Assembly (NCBI RefSeq): GCF_007997015.1
Contig: NZ_VOSM01000008.1
Coordinates: 124,001 to 188,000, forward strand
Reading direction: 5' to 3'
Origin: Lujinxingia vulgaris
GTDB lineage: Bacteria > Myxococcota_A > Bradymonadia > Bradymonadales > Bradymonadaceae
Length of the DNA stretch: 64,000 bases
Every line of letters begins with the position of its first letter. The stretch's first letter is position 1. Shown piece after piece: positions 40,300 to 49,287 of this stretch. The notes beneath the pieces were generated by a model that saw only the letters and a program-made list of their open reading frames with translations, had not been told where the DNA came from and did no database searches. A program made the translations under genes and the position numbers.

Positions 40300-41367
40300 A
40301 TGTCTGACAACGAATGGAGCGACGATGCGGAGTTTGCCGCGCGTCTGGAGCAAGTGCGAGCGCGCGACCCCGAGGCGGACGGCCGCTTCGTCTACGGGGT
40401 GAAAAGCACCGGCGTTTTTTGTCGGCCCTCGTGTGGCTCCCGTCAGGCGTTGGCCAGGAACATCGTATTCTTCGAGAAGGTCGAGCAGGCCCGTGCGGCT
40501 GGCTACCGGGCCTGCAAACGCTGCAGACCGGAGGAGCCTCCCCGTGGCGAGCGCGAGGTTGCGCTCGTCGCGCGCCTCTGCCGCTTTATCAAGTCCCAGG
40601 ATGAGGCGCCCTCATTGGCGCAGCTCGCCGCGCATGTGGAGCTCAGCCCCCACCACGTCCATCGCCTTTTCAAGGCGCATACCGGGCTGACGCCGCACGC
40701 CTATATCGCCGCGCACCGTGCCGCGAGGGTTCGCAACGGCTTGCGTTCTAAAGACACCGTCACCGAAGCCATCTTTGAGGCGGGTTACAGTTCGTCGGGG
40801 CGCTTCTATGAAAGTGCCACCGAGCGCCTGGGCATGACGCCGAGCGAGTTTCGCAAAGGTGGCCCCGATGTGGCGATTCGCTTTGCGGTTGGCGAGTGCT
40901 CGCTCGGCGCGATTCTTGTGGCGGCGAGTGGCAAGGGGGTGTGCGCGATCTCACTGGGTGATGAGGCCGAGGCGCTGGTCCATGAGTTGGAGCGCCAGTT
41001 TCCCAACGCCGAACTGGTGGGTGCAGACCCCGACTTTGAGTGTCTGGTCGCCCGGGTGGTTGGGTTGGTTGAGGCGCCGCAGCTGGGCTGCGATTTGCCC
41101 CTGGATATTCGGGGCACGGCGTTTCAGGAGCGGGTCTGGAAGGCGCTGCGGGCCGTGCCGCCCGGCCAACGCCTGACCTACGGGGAGCTGGCCCGGGCCA
41201 TTGGTGAACCGAAGGCTGCTCGCGCGGTGGCCGGGGCGTGTGCGGCCAATACGATCGCGGTGGCGATTCCGTGTCATCGGGTGGTTCGCAGCGATGGGAG
41301 CATCTCGGGGTATCGGTGGGGGGTGGAGCGTAAGAGGGTGTTGTTGGAGCGTGAGGGCGATTCCTGA
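40300..41367 (+). CDS. ada: Ada: bifunctional alkyl-DNA repair protein and regulator
   Basis: The 355-residue protein has the full Ada layout. The N-terminal zinc domain holds four Cys: FCRPSCGSR (41 and 45) and ACKRCRPE (72 and 75), Cys41 being the acceptor of methyl from phosphotriesters. An AraC-type helix-turn-helix domain follows (SLAQLAAHVELSPHHVHRLF, ATERLGMTPSEFRKGG). The C-terminal methyltransferase has the active Cys325 in AIPCHRVV and GTAFQERVWKALRAVPPGQR. It removes methyl groups from O6-methylguanine and phosphates and activates the adaptive response. The ATG at 40300 has GGAG upstream; the frame is open from 40216. Confidence 0.96.
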   Translation: MSDNEWSDDAEFAARLEQVRARDPEADGRFVYGVKSTGVFCRPSCGSRQALARNIVFFEKVEQARAAGYRACKRCRPEEPPRGEREVALVARLCRFIKSQDEAPSLAQLAAHVELSPHHVHRLFKAHTGLTPHAYIAAHRAARVRNGLRSKDTVTEAIFEAGYSSSGRFYESATERLGMTPSEFRKGGPDVAIRFAVGECSLGAILVAASGKGVCAISLGDEAEALVHELERQFPNAELVGADPDFECLVARVVGLVEAPQLGCDLPLDIRGTAFQERVWKALRAVPPGQRLTYGELARAIGEPKAARAVAGACAANTIAVAIPCHRVVRSDGSISGYRWGVERKRVLLEREGDS

Positions 41368-41509
41368 GCAGGTTCGAGACGAGGCGAAGGGCGCATCAAC
41401 GCCGGTGACGATGCGGAAGCTTGCCTCAGGCCTCGAAGCGCTGGAGCGTCTTGTGCGTCTTTGAGCAGTCACGAAGGGCGGACCCGAAGGGCGCCTCACA
41501 TGTGCCTTA

Positions 41510-42136
41510 TTAAGGTCGCCAGAACGCCAGGGTCGATTCGCAGGTTTCGGAGGTGGGCGGATCGAGGTGTTGGAGCAGGTAGTCAGCCTGGTGACTCCAC
41601 GTGTCGACGCCCTGCTCGGTGGTGGCGTTGAGGGTGGTGGCGGTTTTGGCGAAGAGGTCGGAGACCAGGGTGCTGATGTTGTTTCGGAACTCGCGAGCTT
41701 GTTCGGCGGTGATACCGGAGGGTGTGTGGATGTCTTCGATCAGGCAGGCGAAGTTGAGGTAGGTCTGGGCCAGGCGCAGGGTGCCCCAGGCGCGGAGGTC
41801 GGGGTCGGTGGAGCCCTTCAGGTGGTCTCGGAGGCGTGCGTCGAGGGCCTGCTGGCCAGCGGATCGCTCCTGAAGCAGGCTATTGAATTTTCGCATACTC
41901 TGGCGAAGGGCTGCATCGAACGAGACAAACTCGCCGAGCCAGGTGTGGAAGTCTTCTTCGAGGGCGCGGCGCTCTTCGGGCCAGTCGGAGGTGTCGAGTG
42001 CGAAGGGGCGGGGCTGGGCGTCGGACATCTGTTGGGAGGTGGAGCAGGCGGCGAGCAGGCAGGTTGTGAGCGCGACGAGCGTGCGTTGCTTCCAGGGGGC
42101 TATGAGAGAACTCCGTGCGTTTTGAACAAGGAACAT
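41510..42136 (-). CDS. lipoprotein of unknown function
   Basis: The precursor has 208 residues. A signal peptide with lipobox (LTTCLLAACSTS) precedes a helical mature part without a named domain (SDWPEERRALEEDFHTWLGE, SLLQERSAGQQALDARLRDH, LVSDLFAKTATTLNATTEQG). Two Cys (ACLIED and ETCESTL) may pair. The ATG at 42136 was chosen; the frame opens earlier but loses signal character. It is followed by the convergent ada gene. The gene upstream (42187) is another lipoprotein 50 nt away on the same strand and may share its transcript. Confidence 0.65.
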   Translation of the reverse strand: MFLVQNARSSLIAPWKQRTLVALTTCLLAACSTSQQMSDAQPRPFALDTSDWPEERRALEEDFHTWLGEFVSFDAALRQSMRKFNSLLQERSAGQQALDARLRDHLKGSTDPDLRAWGTLRLAQTYLNFACLIEDIHTPSGITAEQAREFRNNISTLVSDLFAKTATTLNATTEQGVDTWSHQADYLLQHLDPPTSETCESTLAFWRP

Positions 42137-42186
42137 CCCGGCCGGCGTGGGGGGGCCGGCCGGGGAGTCTGGCGCAGGGTGAGTGT

Positions 42187-42789
42187 TCAGTCGCCGGTGG
42201 GCGAATTGCACACACCGAAGATGCAGCGGGACAGCGGCTGGGGACACTCGGTGCTTTCATCGCAGGGGATGGTGCATGTGCGGCGCTCGCCATCCGGAGT
42301 CAGATACCAGAGGCAAATACCGGTGTCGCATTGCAGCGAGCCCACGCCTTCATCGCAGGGCTCGCCGAATTTACGCGTGCCGCGGGTGCCGGCGAGGCAG
42401 TAGCGGGGGTTGGTGGGATCCGATGAGTTGGAGAAGCAGACTTCATCCGCCTTGCAGTCGTCGTTGGAGTTGCACCGGGTTGCGCCGGTGGCGCCGAGGT
42501 CTTCCATCTGAGCCAGGGAGGGGGCTTCGAGCTGGCCCTGACCTTCGGCGGGCGCGGCTTCTTCGGCGGGCGCGGCTTCTTCGGCGGGCGCGGCTTCTTC
42601 GGCGGGCGCGGCTTCTTCGGGGGGCGCTTCAGCGGGCGCGGCTTCTTCGGCGGGTGCGGCTTCTTCGGCGGGAGCGGTCTGCTCGGCCGTGGCTTCGGTG
42701 GACTCCGCGTTGCTCGTGTCGGATTCGCAGGCGAGCGTGGTGCTGGCGAGGGCGATGGCGAGCAGGGTGGCTTTGAGGAGGTTTCTCAT
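42187..42789 (-). CDS. Cys-rich lipoprotein with APAEEA repeats
   Basis: The precursor has 200 residues. A lipobox (IALASTTLACESD) is followed by a linker of about 12 copies of (A)APAEE (about residues 37-85) and a Cys-rich domain of about 90 residues with ten Cys (CNSNDDCKADEVCFS, CLAGTRGTRKFGEPC, CDTGICLWY, CTIPCDESTECP, RCIFGVCNSP). The same pattern is found in the next gene upstream (43141-43677), so the two are paralogues. The repeat linker probably spans the cell wall layer. No enzymatic motif. ATG at 42789 leads into the signal. Confidence 0.75.
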   Translation of the reverse strand: MRNLLKATLLAIALASTTLACESDTSNAESTEATAEQTAPAEEAAPAEEAAPAEAPPEEAAPAEEAAPAEEAAPAEEAAPAEGQGQLEAPSLAQMEDLGATGATRCNSNDDCKADEVCFSNSSDPTNPRYCLAGTRGTRKFGEPCDEGVGSLQCDTGICLWYLTPDGERRTCTIPCDESTECPQPLSRCIFGVCNSPTGD

Positions 42790-43042
42790 ACATCCATCCA
42801 GGGTCAGTGGGCCGGGGCGTTGAGGTTGCCCGGCGTCATCATTGGGTCGGGGCGAGGGTGCCACGCCACGTGGTAGCAAGCGCCGGCGGTGCGATGCCCG
42901 GGGTCGCGCGGGAACGCGTGTTTCCAGGCGAGGCCTGGGAGGTGGGGCGGTTGGGGCGCTGGCGTATGCGGCGAGGCTACAACGAAGGGCGGCGAGTTTC
43001 CAGGGGCGGGGCGGTGCGCAGGTTTGGGAGGGCGCGGCGCAT

Positions 43043-43080
43043 AAAAAAACGCCCGGCGCGCAAGAGCGTCGGGCGTTTTA
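43043..43080 (-). terminator. intrinsic terminator behind the Cys-rich gene
   Basis: On the minus strand AAAACGCCCGAC pairs with GCGCCGGGCGTTTT through a CTCTTGC loop and continues into a run of seven T. It lies about 60 nt past the stop at 43141. The rest of the gap 42790-43140 shows no gene. Confidence 0.85.
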
Positions 43081-43140
43081 AAGTGTGCAAGAGGGCGAGG
43101 AGGTTGGCTTCAGGAGTCGGACTCGCCGCTCTTAACGGTC

Positions 43141-43677
43141 TTACTCAGCCGCGGGCGGCGAGCAGATGCCGAAGACGCACTCGGGGAAGGCGTCGGGGCA
43201 TTCGCCTTCGACTTCGCCGGTGCAGGTGGTGGTGCAGGCGCTGACTTCGCCTTCTTCGGTGTCGTACTGGGCGCAGAGGCCGGAGGCGCACTCAAGCTCA
43301 CCGGTCTCCGGGCTGCAGGCGTCGCCGGGCTCGAAGGTGCCGCGGGTGCCGGGCACGCAGCAGGCCACGTCGTCGCCGCGGCTGACGTCGAAGCAGACTT
43401 CGGAGGCGCCGCAGTCGTCGTTGGAGAAGCAGCCTTCGGCTGAGATCTCCTCGCAGCTCGCCGCGGTGATGTCGGGATCTGCGAGTTCACCGGTCTGGGG
43501 GCCGGGGTCGACGTCTTCGTCGGCATCGTCGCCGGCATCTTCGCTGGCGTCGGTCCCGGTATCTTCGCCGGCGTCGGTTTCGATGGTGTTATCTTCGTCG
43601 GCGTCGCCCGAGCAGGCGATCGTGGTGAGCGAGAGGCCCGAGACGAGCAAACAGGACAGCAGCAGTCGTTTCAACAT
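43141..43677 (-). CDS. Cys-rich lipoprotein with acidic linker
   Basis: The precursor has 178 residues. After the lipobox (LSLTTIACSGDA) comes an Asp/Glu linker (about residues 27-63) and a domain with 14 Cys (CEEISAEGCFSNDDCGASEV, CFDVSRGDDVACCVPGTRG, CSPETGELECASGLCAQY, CTTTCTGEVEGECPDAFPEC and VFGICSPP). CFSNDDC, PGTRG and FGIC match the paralogue at 42187-42789. AAGGAG stands nine bases before the ATG at 43677. The frame is open from 43917, but those residues are unlike a protein start. Confidence 0.78.
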   Translation of the reverse strand: MLKRLLLSCLLVSGLSLTTIACSGDADEDNTIETDAGEDTGTDASEDAGDDADEDVDPGPQTGELADPDITAASCEEISAEGCFSNDDCGASEVCFDVSRGDDVACCVPGTRGTFEPGDACSPETGELECASGLCAQYDTEEGEVSACTTTCTGEVEGECPDAFPECVFGICSPPAAE

Positions 43678-43882
43678 CTTCAATCTCCTTGTGATGCATG
43701 GTGATCTGGCCCCAAACGACCAGAGGACCGACGCTAACACGGGGATCCGGGGGCGGGCAAAAACTTCTTGCCCGAAAGAGCGCGGAGTCCAGGGCGCTGG
43801 CGAGCTTGTCGCGTCGAGGGGGTGCCTAGGCTTGTAGGGAGCTTCAAACACGTCGAGAACGAGCACCAGACCAGGAGCGAGC

Positions 43883-45391
43883 ATGACAGCGTTAGGGCCG
43901 TTGACGGTGGTGTCCAATCGCCTGCCGGTGGTGATGCGTCAGAGGGGGGGGAGCTGGAAGGTGGAGCCGGGGGCGGGGGGGCTGGTCGCGGCGATGCGCC
44001 CGATCTTGGAGCGGCAGGGGGGCTGCTGGGTAGGGTGGCCCGGGGTGGTCGAGGAGGACGGGCAGGGCTGGGCCGGTGGGCTGCAGCGCGCTGGCGAGCG
44101 GGCGGGCTATGCGCTGGAGCCGGTGACGATGAGCCGGGATCAGTATGAGGGGTATTATGAGGGGTTCTCCAACTCGGTGATCTGGCCGCTTTTTCATGGG
44201 TTTGCGGACCGGTGCACCTTTGATGCGGCGGACTTTGAGCAGTATCGCGCGGTGAATCAGCGTTTTGCCGAGGCGACAATGCGCTGTGTGGGCGGCGAGG
44301 GCCTGGTGTGGGTGCATGATTACCAGCTCTTTGAGGTGGGCCAGCGGTTAAGGAAGCTGGGCCATCGGGGGCGGCTCGCGCATTTTTTGCACATCTCGTA
44401 TCCGGGTATGGAGAATTACGCCAAGCTCCCCTGGCGGCGGGAGCTGTTGAGGGCGCTGCTGGCCTACGATCTGGTGGGGTTTCAGACCGCGCGCGATGTG
44501 CGCAACTTCGTGCGCTGTGCCGAGGCGTTCGGGGTGGGCGGGGTGCTGCGCCATGAGGGTGGCGAGGCCTTGCTGGTGGCCGAAGACGGACGGCGGGTGG
44601 AGGTCGGGGCCTTTCCGATCGGGATGGATTTTCAGGGGTTCTCGGAGCGCGCGGCAAGCTCGGAGGTCGAAGAGCGGGTGCGGGCGTTGCAGGACGAGAT
44701 CGGCGCGTACCGGATGTTTCTGGGCATCGATCGACTCGATTATACCAAGGGGCTCATCCACCGCCTGCGCGCTTTTGAGCTGATGCTGGAGCGTCATCCG
44801 CATCTTTGTGAGCAGGTGATGTTCTTTCAGCTGGTGGTGCCCAGCCGGGAGAACGTGAGCGAGTATCGCTCGCTCAAGCGGGAGTTTGACCGGGTAGTGG
44901 GGCGCATCAACGGGCGCTTTAGCACCTCGGGCTGGCAGCCGATCCGCTACCTCTACAACCGGGTCAATCCGGTGGAGCTGGCCGCACTCTACCGCCTGGC
45001 GGTGGTGGCGCTGGTGACGCCCCTGCGCGACGGGATGAACCTTGTGGCCAAGGAGTATTGCGCCTGCCAGGTCGATGAAAACGGTGCGCTGGTGCTCAGT
45101 GAGTTTGCCGGCGCGGCCGCGCAGCTCGGCGAGGGGGCGGTGCTGGTCAATCCCTACGATCGGGAGACCACCGCCGACGCCATGGCGCGGGCGGTGCAAA
45201 TGGATGAGGCCCGCCGGCGCATACGCATGCGCTCGATGCGGCGGATCATCGCCGAGAGCGATGTGTACCAGTGGGCGGAGCGATTTTTAGATCGCGCCGT
45301 CGAGGGGCCGCAGCCCGGCGAGGGGTTCGCGACGCCGGCGCAGATCTCGGTGTTGGGGGGCGGGGTGGGGCCGATTGCGCCGCAGCCTTAG
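43883..45391 (+). CDS. otsA: trehalose-6-phosphate synthase
   Basis: The 502-residue GT20 enzyme joins UDP-glucose and glucose-6-phosphate. Visible are VSNRLPVV with the Gly-rich loop [49 protein letters not shown] (HIPFP-type), [20 protein letters not shown], and [16 protein letters not shown] with [10 protein letters not shown]. There is no phosphatase (OtsB) domain and no otsB gene follows in the window, so another phosphatase is needed for trehalose. CAGGAG precedes the ATG. The TreS-maltokinase gene at 50364 may use the trehalose. The gene end is followed by a partial copy of the 160-bp element. Confidence 0.94.
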   Translation: MTALGPLTVVSNRLPVVMRQRGGSWKVEPGAGGLVAAMRPILERQGGCWVGWPGVVEEDGQGWAGGLQRAGERAGYALEPVTMSRDQYEGYYEGFSNSVIWPLFHGFADRCTFDAADFEQYRAVNQRFAEATMRCVGGEGLVWVHDYQLFEVGQRLRKLGHRGRLAHFLHISYPGMENYAKLPWRRELLRALLAYDLVGFQTARDVRNFVRCAEAFGVGGVLRHEGGEALLVAEDGRRVEVGAFPIGMDFQGFSERAASSEVEERVRALQDEIGAYRMFLGIDRLDYTKGLIHRLRAFELMLERHPHLCEQVMFFQLVVPSRENVSEYRSLKREFDRVVGRINGRFSTSGWQPIRYLYNRVNPVELAALYRLAVVALVTPLRDGMNLVAKEYCACQVDENGALVLSEFAGAAAQLGEGAVLVNPYDRETTADAMARAVQMDEARRRIRMRSMRRIIAESDVYQWAERFLDRAVEGPQPGEGFATPAQISVLGGGVGPIAPQP

Positions 45392-45394
45392 TGT

Positions 45395-45495
45395 GCTGTG
45401 AGTTTTCGTTGCTGCCGCGTTGACTACGCTGAGAGCGTCGCGGGCGGTGTCGCAAAGCCTGGACGATGCTCAGGCATCGCCTGCCGGACCTGTGC
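45395..45495. repeat. interspersed structured repeat, partial copy 3
   Basis: Similar to the first 100 bp of copies 1 and 2: CTGTGAGTTTTCGTTGCTGC, then GCGGGCGGTGTCGCAAAGCC, and the inner stem GACGATGC-TCAG-GCATCGCC. The loop differs again while the six inner pairs are kept. The right arm is missing or too worn to recognise. Confidence 0.65.
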
Positions 45496-45584
45496 CATGC
45501 TTATTTCCGAAGCCATGCCATCACCATCGGCTTACAGCGTTATCGGGGCGGAAGTGGTGATGTGCGGAGGTGATGCCGCTGCCA

Positions 45585-45632
45585 TTGAATTTGCGGTGAC
45601 GTTTTCGTTAGTATGAACTAACTAGAGTTCAT
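45585..45632 (+). promoter_or_regulatory. candidate promoter and operator of the Tad-like operon
   Basis: TTGAAT (45585-45590) and TAGTAT (45609-45614) are 18 bp apart, a possible sigma-70-type pair. Overlapping the second is a perfect inverted repeat, ATGAACT (45613-45619) / AGTTCAT (45626-45632) with six bases between, of the size bound by TetR-type repressors. It is 27 nt before the ATG at 45659. Confidence 0.45.
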
Positions 45633-45658
45633 CACGCCCCGCAGCACACGATGTATGG

Positions 45659-46753
45659 ATGCTTGGAGAGGGGGCGACTGTGTGGAGGAAAGGTTTGAAA
45701 GACACGCAGGAGCACAGGGGCACGGTGCCACGCCAGACGCCGCGTGTGCACAGGCGCGCGCCGCAAGGGGCGGGAGAGGTGCTCGGGCAGTTTATGCTGC
45801 ACGGCGGCGGTGTCCTGGCGCTCTGTGTGGCGCTGGCGTTGTGGCAGCTTCCCGGGGCGCATCTTGATTTGATGTGGCAGAGCGGGGCGGAGTCTTCGCA
45901 GGTCGCCAGCGCGCTGGCGCTTCGCGCCAGCTTGCATGTGGGCATCGCCGCGCTCTGCTGGGGCCTGCTCTACGGGGCGTTCAGCGCGTTGCGAGGGCGG
46001 CTTTCGAGCAAGGAGGCGCGCCTGCAACGCCGCTTTAAGCCGGCGCAGGGCGCGGTCTTTATCGAGACGCTGGCGGTGATGCCGGTCTTCCTGTTGTTGA
46101 CCTTCGGGCTGTTGCAGCTCTCGATTGTGAACATCACCGCCGCGCTGATTCCGGTGGCCGGTTACCAGGGGGCGCGGGCGGCCTGGGTATGGCAGCCGGA
46201 GGCCGACAGCGGTCGAAGCGGGGTGACGCAGGCGGAGGTCAATGAGCGCGTGCGCATCGCGGTGGCGCTTGTGATGACCCCGGTGGTCGCCGGCGATATG
46301 CAGATGGTGGGCAGCGGCATCAGCCCGCAGGCGCAGGCGATGGCGCGGGCGATGTACGCGCGTTTTGCGCTCGATGTCTCGGGCGGGGGCATCGCCAGCC
46401 TGCTGATGCCGGTGGGGGGCAACAACTCCACCACTGAGTTGAGCGCGGCGCGGGCGTTTGATTCCGATGCGCTGGATCGGCGCGCGGTCCGCAAGTTTCT
46501 CTTCGCCTACATGATGACCGACGTCGGCGAGGGTTTGATTGCCGGAGAAGATCCCGGGGTGGTGCATAACGCCACCTCGACCGGTGTGCGTTTTCAGTTC
46601 CACCACTACCTGGCGATGCCCCTTGTGGGCGGTCTCTTCGGAGAGCGCCGCTTCTTCTCGGGCACCGGTGGCCGCCCCGGCTACTACCGCACCTGGGATC
46701 ATGAGTACGCCTTTCCCCGTCAACCTCATGGTGTCAACCACCGCACGCCGTGA
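45659..46753 (+). CDS. TadE-like membrane-anchored protein
   Basis: The 364-residue protein has two membrane segments near the start (GVLALCVALALWQLPGAH and LHVGIAALCWGLLYGAF) and a third that matches TadE: AQGAVFIETLAVMPVFLLLT followed by FGLLQLSIVN. After it a soluble part of about 230 residues is exposed outside. In Tad pilus systems TadE-type pseudopilins have the G-x(3)-E motif seen here (VFIE). It is the first gene of four. The start is uncertain; the ATG at 45659 opens the frame. No Tad ATPase or secretin is in the window. Function unknown. Confidence 0.68.
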   Translation: MLGEGATVWRKGLKDTQEHRGTVPRQTPRVHRRAPQGAGEVLGQFMLHGGGVLALCVALALWQLPGAHLDLMWQSGAESSQVASALALRASLHVGIAALCWGLLYGAFSALRGRLSSKEARLQRRFKPAQGAVFIETLAVMPVFLLLTFGLLQLSIVNITAALIPVAGYQGARAAWVWQPEADSGRSGVTQAEVNERVRIAVALVMTPVVAGDMQMVGSGISPQAQAMARAMYARFALDVSGGGIASLLMPVGGNNSTTELSAARAFDSDALDRRAVRKFLFAYMMTDVGEGLIAGEDPGVVHNATSTGVRFQFHHYLAMPLVGGLFGERRFFSGTGGRPGYYRTWDHEYAFPRQPHGVNHRTP

Positions 46754-46763
46754 AGGAAGGCCG

Positions 46764-48404
46764 ATGATAATGAACTCCATGTTGAAATCGATGCACCGAG
46801 ATGAGGGCGGGGCGATGGTGCTGCTGGCCCTGGCCGCCAGCCTGATTGTGCTGCTCAGCGCGATGGTGGTCTTTGATGCCGGCGACGCCGCCTCGACCAA
46901 CGTGCACGTGCAGCACAGCACCGACGCGGCGGCCTTTAGCCAGGCGTCGATTCAGGCCCGCTCCATGAACATGGTGGCCTACACCAACGTCGGCAAGCGC
47001 ATGACGGTGGGGATGGTCAACACCTACATCAACATCAACCAGTGGCTCTCCAACATCAATATGATGGCCACATACCTGGCCGTGGCGGTGTGTGCGGCCT
47101 CGGTGGTGGTGCCACCGCTGGCGTCGATCTGCAGTCAGGTGGCCCAGGCCGCCGCCGGGGCGCGAAGTCTGGTCAGCGCCGAGGGACGTGACCGGGGCAA
47201 GATCTATCGCAAGCGCCGCAAGTGCATGATCGACAGTTGGTTCGGGTGCATTAAGCGCTGGCCGGAGCGCACCGAGTGGGGCGCGCCGGACTACGCCTGG
47301 TTGCCGCCGCCCATCAACAGCTTGATCTCGTTGCCCTTGCCCAACGATATCTACAACTGGAGCTCGCGCTCGCTGACCTCGCGTTTTTATGCGCGGGAGC
47401 TCAAAGCGTTTGATAACTACCAGCGCTACATGGTGGCGATCACGCCCTTCTGGGCGTGGACCGAGGGGGTGGCGCGGGGCATCTACAACCAGGCGCCGGT
47501 GACGGTGGGGTATCCGCCGCCGCCTTTTGATGCGAGCCAGCGCCACGCATCGACGTTGCCGGTGCGGCGCGGAAACTGGAGCGACACCTGTGAGCGGGCG
47601 CGCACCGGCGATGATCGCCTCTGGCACGCAGCCGATATCGCGTTGAAGTCGGGCATCGCGATCGCCGAGGGTAAAAACCGCGGCTCGGGCACCATGAAGG
47701 CCTCGCGCATTATGGCGATGGCCGTTGCCACCGGGTTCAGCACGCTGCTGGACTCCAAACATATCGTGCGTCCGGCCGACGCCATTCTCGCGCGCACCTG
47801 GTGGGAGAACTGCATGGGGCGCGGTCGGCGTGGCGGGACCAGCGCGGCGTTGCGGGTCTGGAACAGCGCCGGTGCCGGGACGGTGGGGCGTCCCTTCATC
47901 CTGGAGTCGCCCTCAAGCCCGGCGGCCTGGCAGCTGCGCACGTCGACCCTGATGTTTGGCTTCAGGCCCAACGCGTCCATGATGGACGACGAGAAAGGTC
48001 GCAAGAACTACAGCGTGATGGGCTCCGATTACAGCGCGCGCAGCCCGCGCGCCGGCGGCACCTGGAAGCTCTCGCGCGCCGAATACGCCTTCCAGAAAAA
48101 CGAGCGTCCCAACCTCTGGGAGCCTCGCTGGAGCGCGCGTATCCGCCCGGTAGCGCTGCCCGGGGAGTGGAACGCGCTCTCGAACTTCGATCTGGCCGAC
48201 GCCTTCCACGACTCGGCCGGCACGCTGGCGTATGTGACCACGGTCACCCACGTCTTCGATACGGTCTTTGGCGCCGACCTGATCACGCACCCGCACTCGC
48301 TCAGCGGCACCAACGCCTTCTCGCAGATGCTCGATGAGGTCATCGCCATTGAGCTTGCCGTCCAGGGTCTTAACAGCGCGCGTATTGAGGGGTTGGCCAA
48401 ATGA
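46764..48404 (+). CDS. TadG-like protein
   Basis: The 546-residue protein begins with an RDEGGAMVLLALAASLIVLL segment and AMVVFDAGDAASTNVHVQHS, then TDAAAFSQASIQARSMNMVA. This fits the TadG/putative Flp pilus assembly N-terminus, where a GA..V....l segment anchors a large exported domain and aligns with 'DAAALA'. The remaining 470 residues have no known domain (no von Willebrand part as in many TadG). GGAAGG precedes the ATG at 46764; the previous gene ends 10 nt before. Its end overlaps the next gene (ATGA). Confidence 0.72.
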   Translation: MIMNSMLKSMHRDEGGAMVLLALAASLIVLLSAMVVFDAGDAASTNVHVQHSTDAAAFSQASIQARSMNMVAYTNVGKRMTVGMVNTYININQWLSNINMMATYLAVAVCAASVVVPPLASICSQVAQAAAGARSLVSAEGRDRGKIYRKRRKCMIDSWFGCIKRWPERTEWGAPDYAWLPPPINSLISLPLPNDIYNWSSRSLTSRFYARELKAFDNYQRYMVAITPFWAWTEGVARGIYNQAPVTVGYPPPPFDASQRHASTLPVRRGNWSDTCERARTGDDRLWHAADIALKSGIAIAEGKNRGSGTMKASRIMAMAVATGFSTLLDSKHIVRPADAILARTWWENCMGRGRRGGTSAALRVWNSAGAGTVGRPFILESPSSPAAWQLRTSTLMFGFRPNASMMDDEKGRKNYSVMGSDYSARSPRAGGTWKLSRAEYAFQKNERPNLWEPRWSARIRPVALPGEWNALSNFDLADAFHDSAGTLAYVTTVTHVFDTVFGADLITHPHSLSGTNAFSQMLDEVIAIELAVQGLNSARIEGLAK

Positions 48405-49225
48405 TCAGACGCATCAATGCCTTGCTGCGCGATGAGCGCGGCACCTCCATGACCGAGTTTGTGATGACGATCCCGATCTTCATCACGCTCTTTATTGGCA
48501 TCATGAACCTGGGGCGGCCGGCCCGCGCGCAATCCTATGTGACCCGCGATGCGGCCACCGAGATGTGGCGGCAGGTCTACCAGGCTGAAGACGACGATCT
48601 GCGCATGAGCGCGCGCTACGAGTGGGCGGGGCTTGGCTCCCATGACAGCTGGCTGCGCACCCTGGAAGCCGGCTACCTGGGCGCCACCGGTCACTGGGGG
48701 CACTCTCGCCTCTACGCTCAACCGATGATGTTCGGGCTGACCGGGCGCACGATCCCCAACCGCGGGGATTACGGCCGGATGGCGCGTAAGATCACCTCTA
48801 ACCCCACCGAGATCGTGGGCAACGCGCACGTGGCCACGATGATGGTCAACGACACGCTGCATTTTGATGCGCTGGCTACCAGTATGGGCGGTCGCCCCGA
48901 CTCTCTGGGCGATATCATCGGGGCGGTGGCCGGTACGGCGCTCTCCATCTCGGGGGCAGCCGCGGGTTTTGGCGCCGGGATCCGCTACGGACAGGTCGAC
49001 GCCGGGCATACCGCCACGGTGACCTTTACGACCGGTCATACCCGCACGCTGACGCGTAAGTACAACGCGCTGGTCTCGCCGACGCCCGATGGTCCGCTCT
49101 CGCCAGAGCAGCGCGCATTTCTGGTGGGCCGCACCTCGGCGGAGATCCGCGAGCCTTACCGCAACCTGCTCGACTTCTGGCGATCGACGCTGCCCAATGA
49201 GCGCTACTCGGTGCCCAACTTCTGA
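48401..49225 (+). CDS. TadE-like pseudopilin-type protein
   Basis: The 274-residue protein has a short basic start, then RDERGTSMTEFVMTIPIFIT and LFIGIMNLGRPARAQ, the classic TadE leader with E at the fifth place after the Gly (GTSMTE) and a membrane helix. About 230 residues follow outside the membrane, without a known domain. The first codons overlap the stop of the TadG-like gene by 4 nt (ATGA). It is one of three genes with such a leader; the rest of the operon may help it reach the surface. Confidence 0.8.
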   Translation: MIRRINALLRDERGTSMTEFVMTIPIFITLFIGIMNLGRPARAQSYVTRDAATEMWRQVYQAEDDDLRMSARYEWAGLGSHDSWLRTLEAGYLGATGHWGHSRLYAQPMMFGLTGRTIPNRGDYGRMARKITSNPTEIVGNAHVATMMVNDTLHFDALATSMGGRPDSLGDIIGAVAGTALSISGAAAGFGAGIRYGQVDAGHTATVTFTTGHTRTLTRKYNALVSPTPDGPLSPEQRAFLVGRTSAEIREPYRNLLDFWRSTLPNERYSVPNF

Positions 49226-49287
49226 GAGTTCTGGCCGGGGATCCCGGAGCGCGCCCGTGCGCGATGTTCGGACCTGAAGGTGATGCG

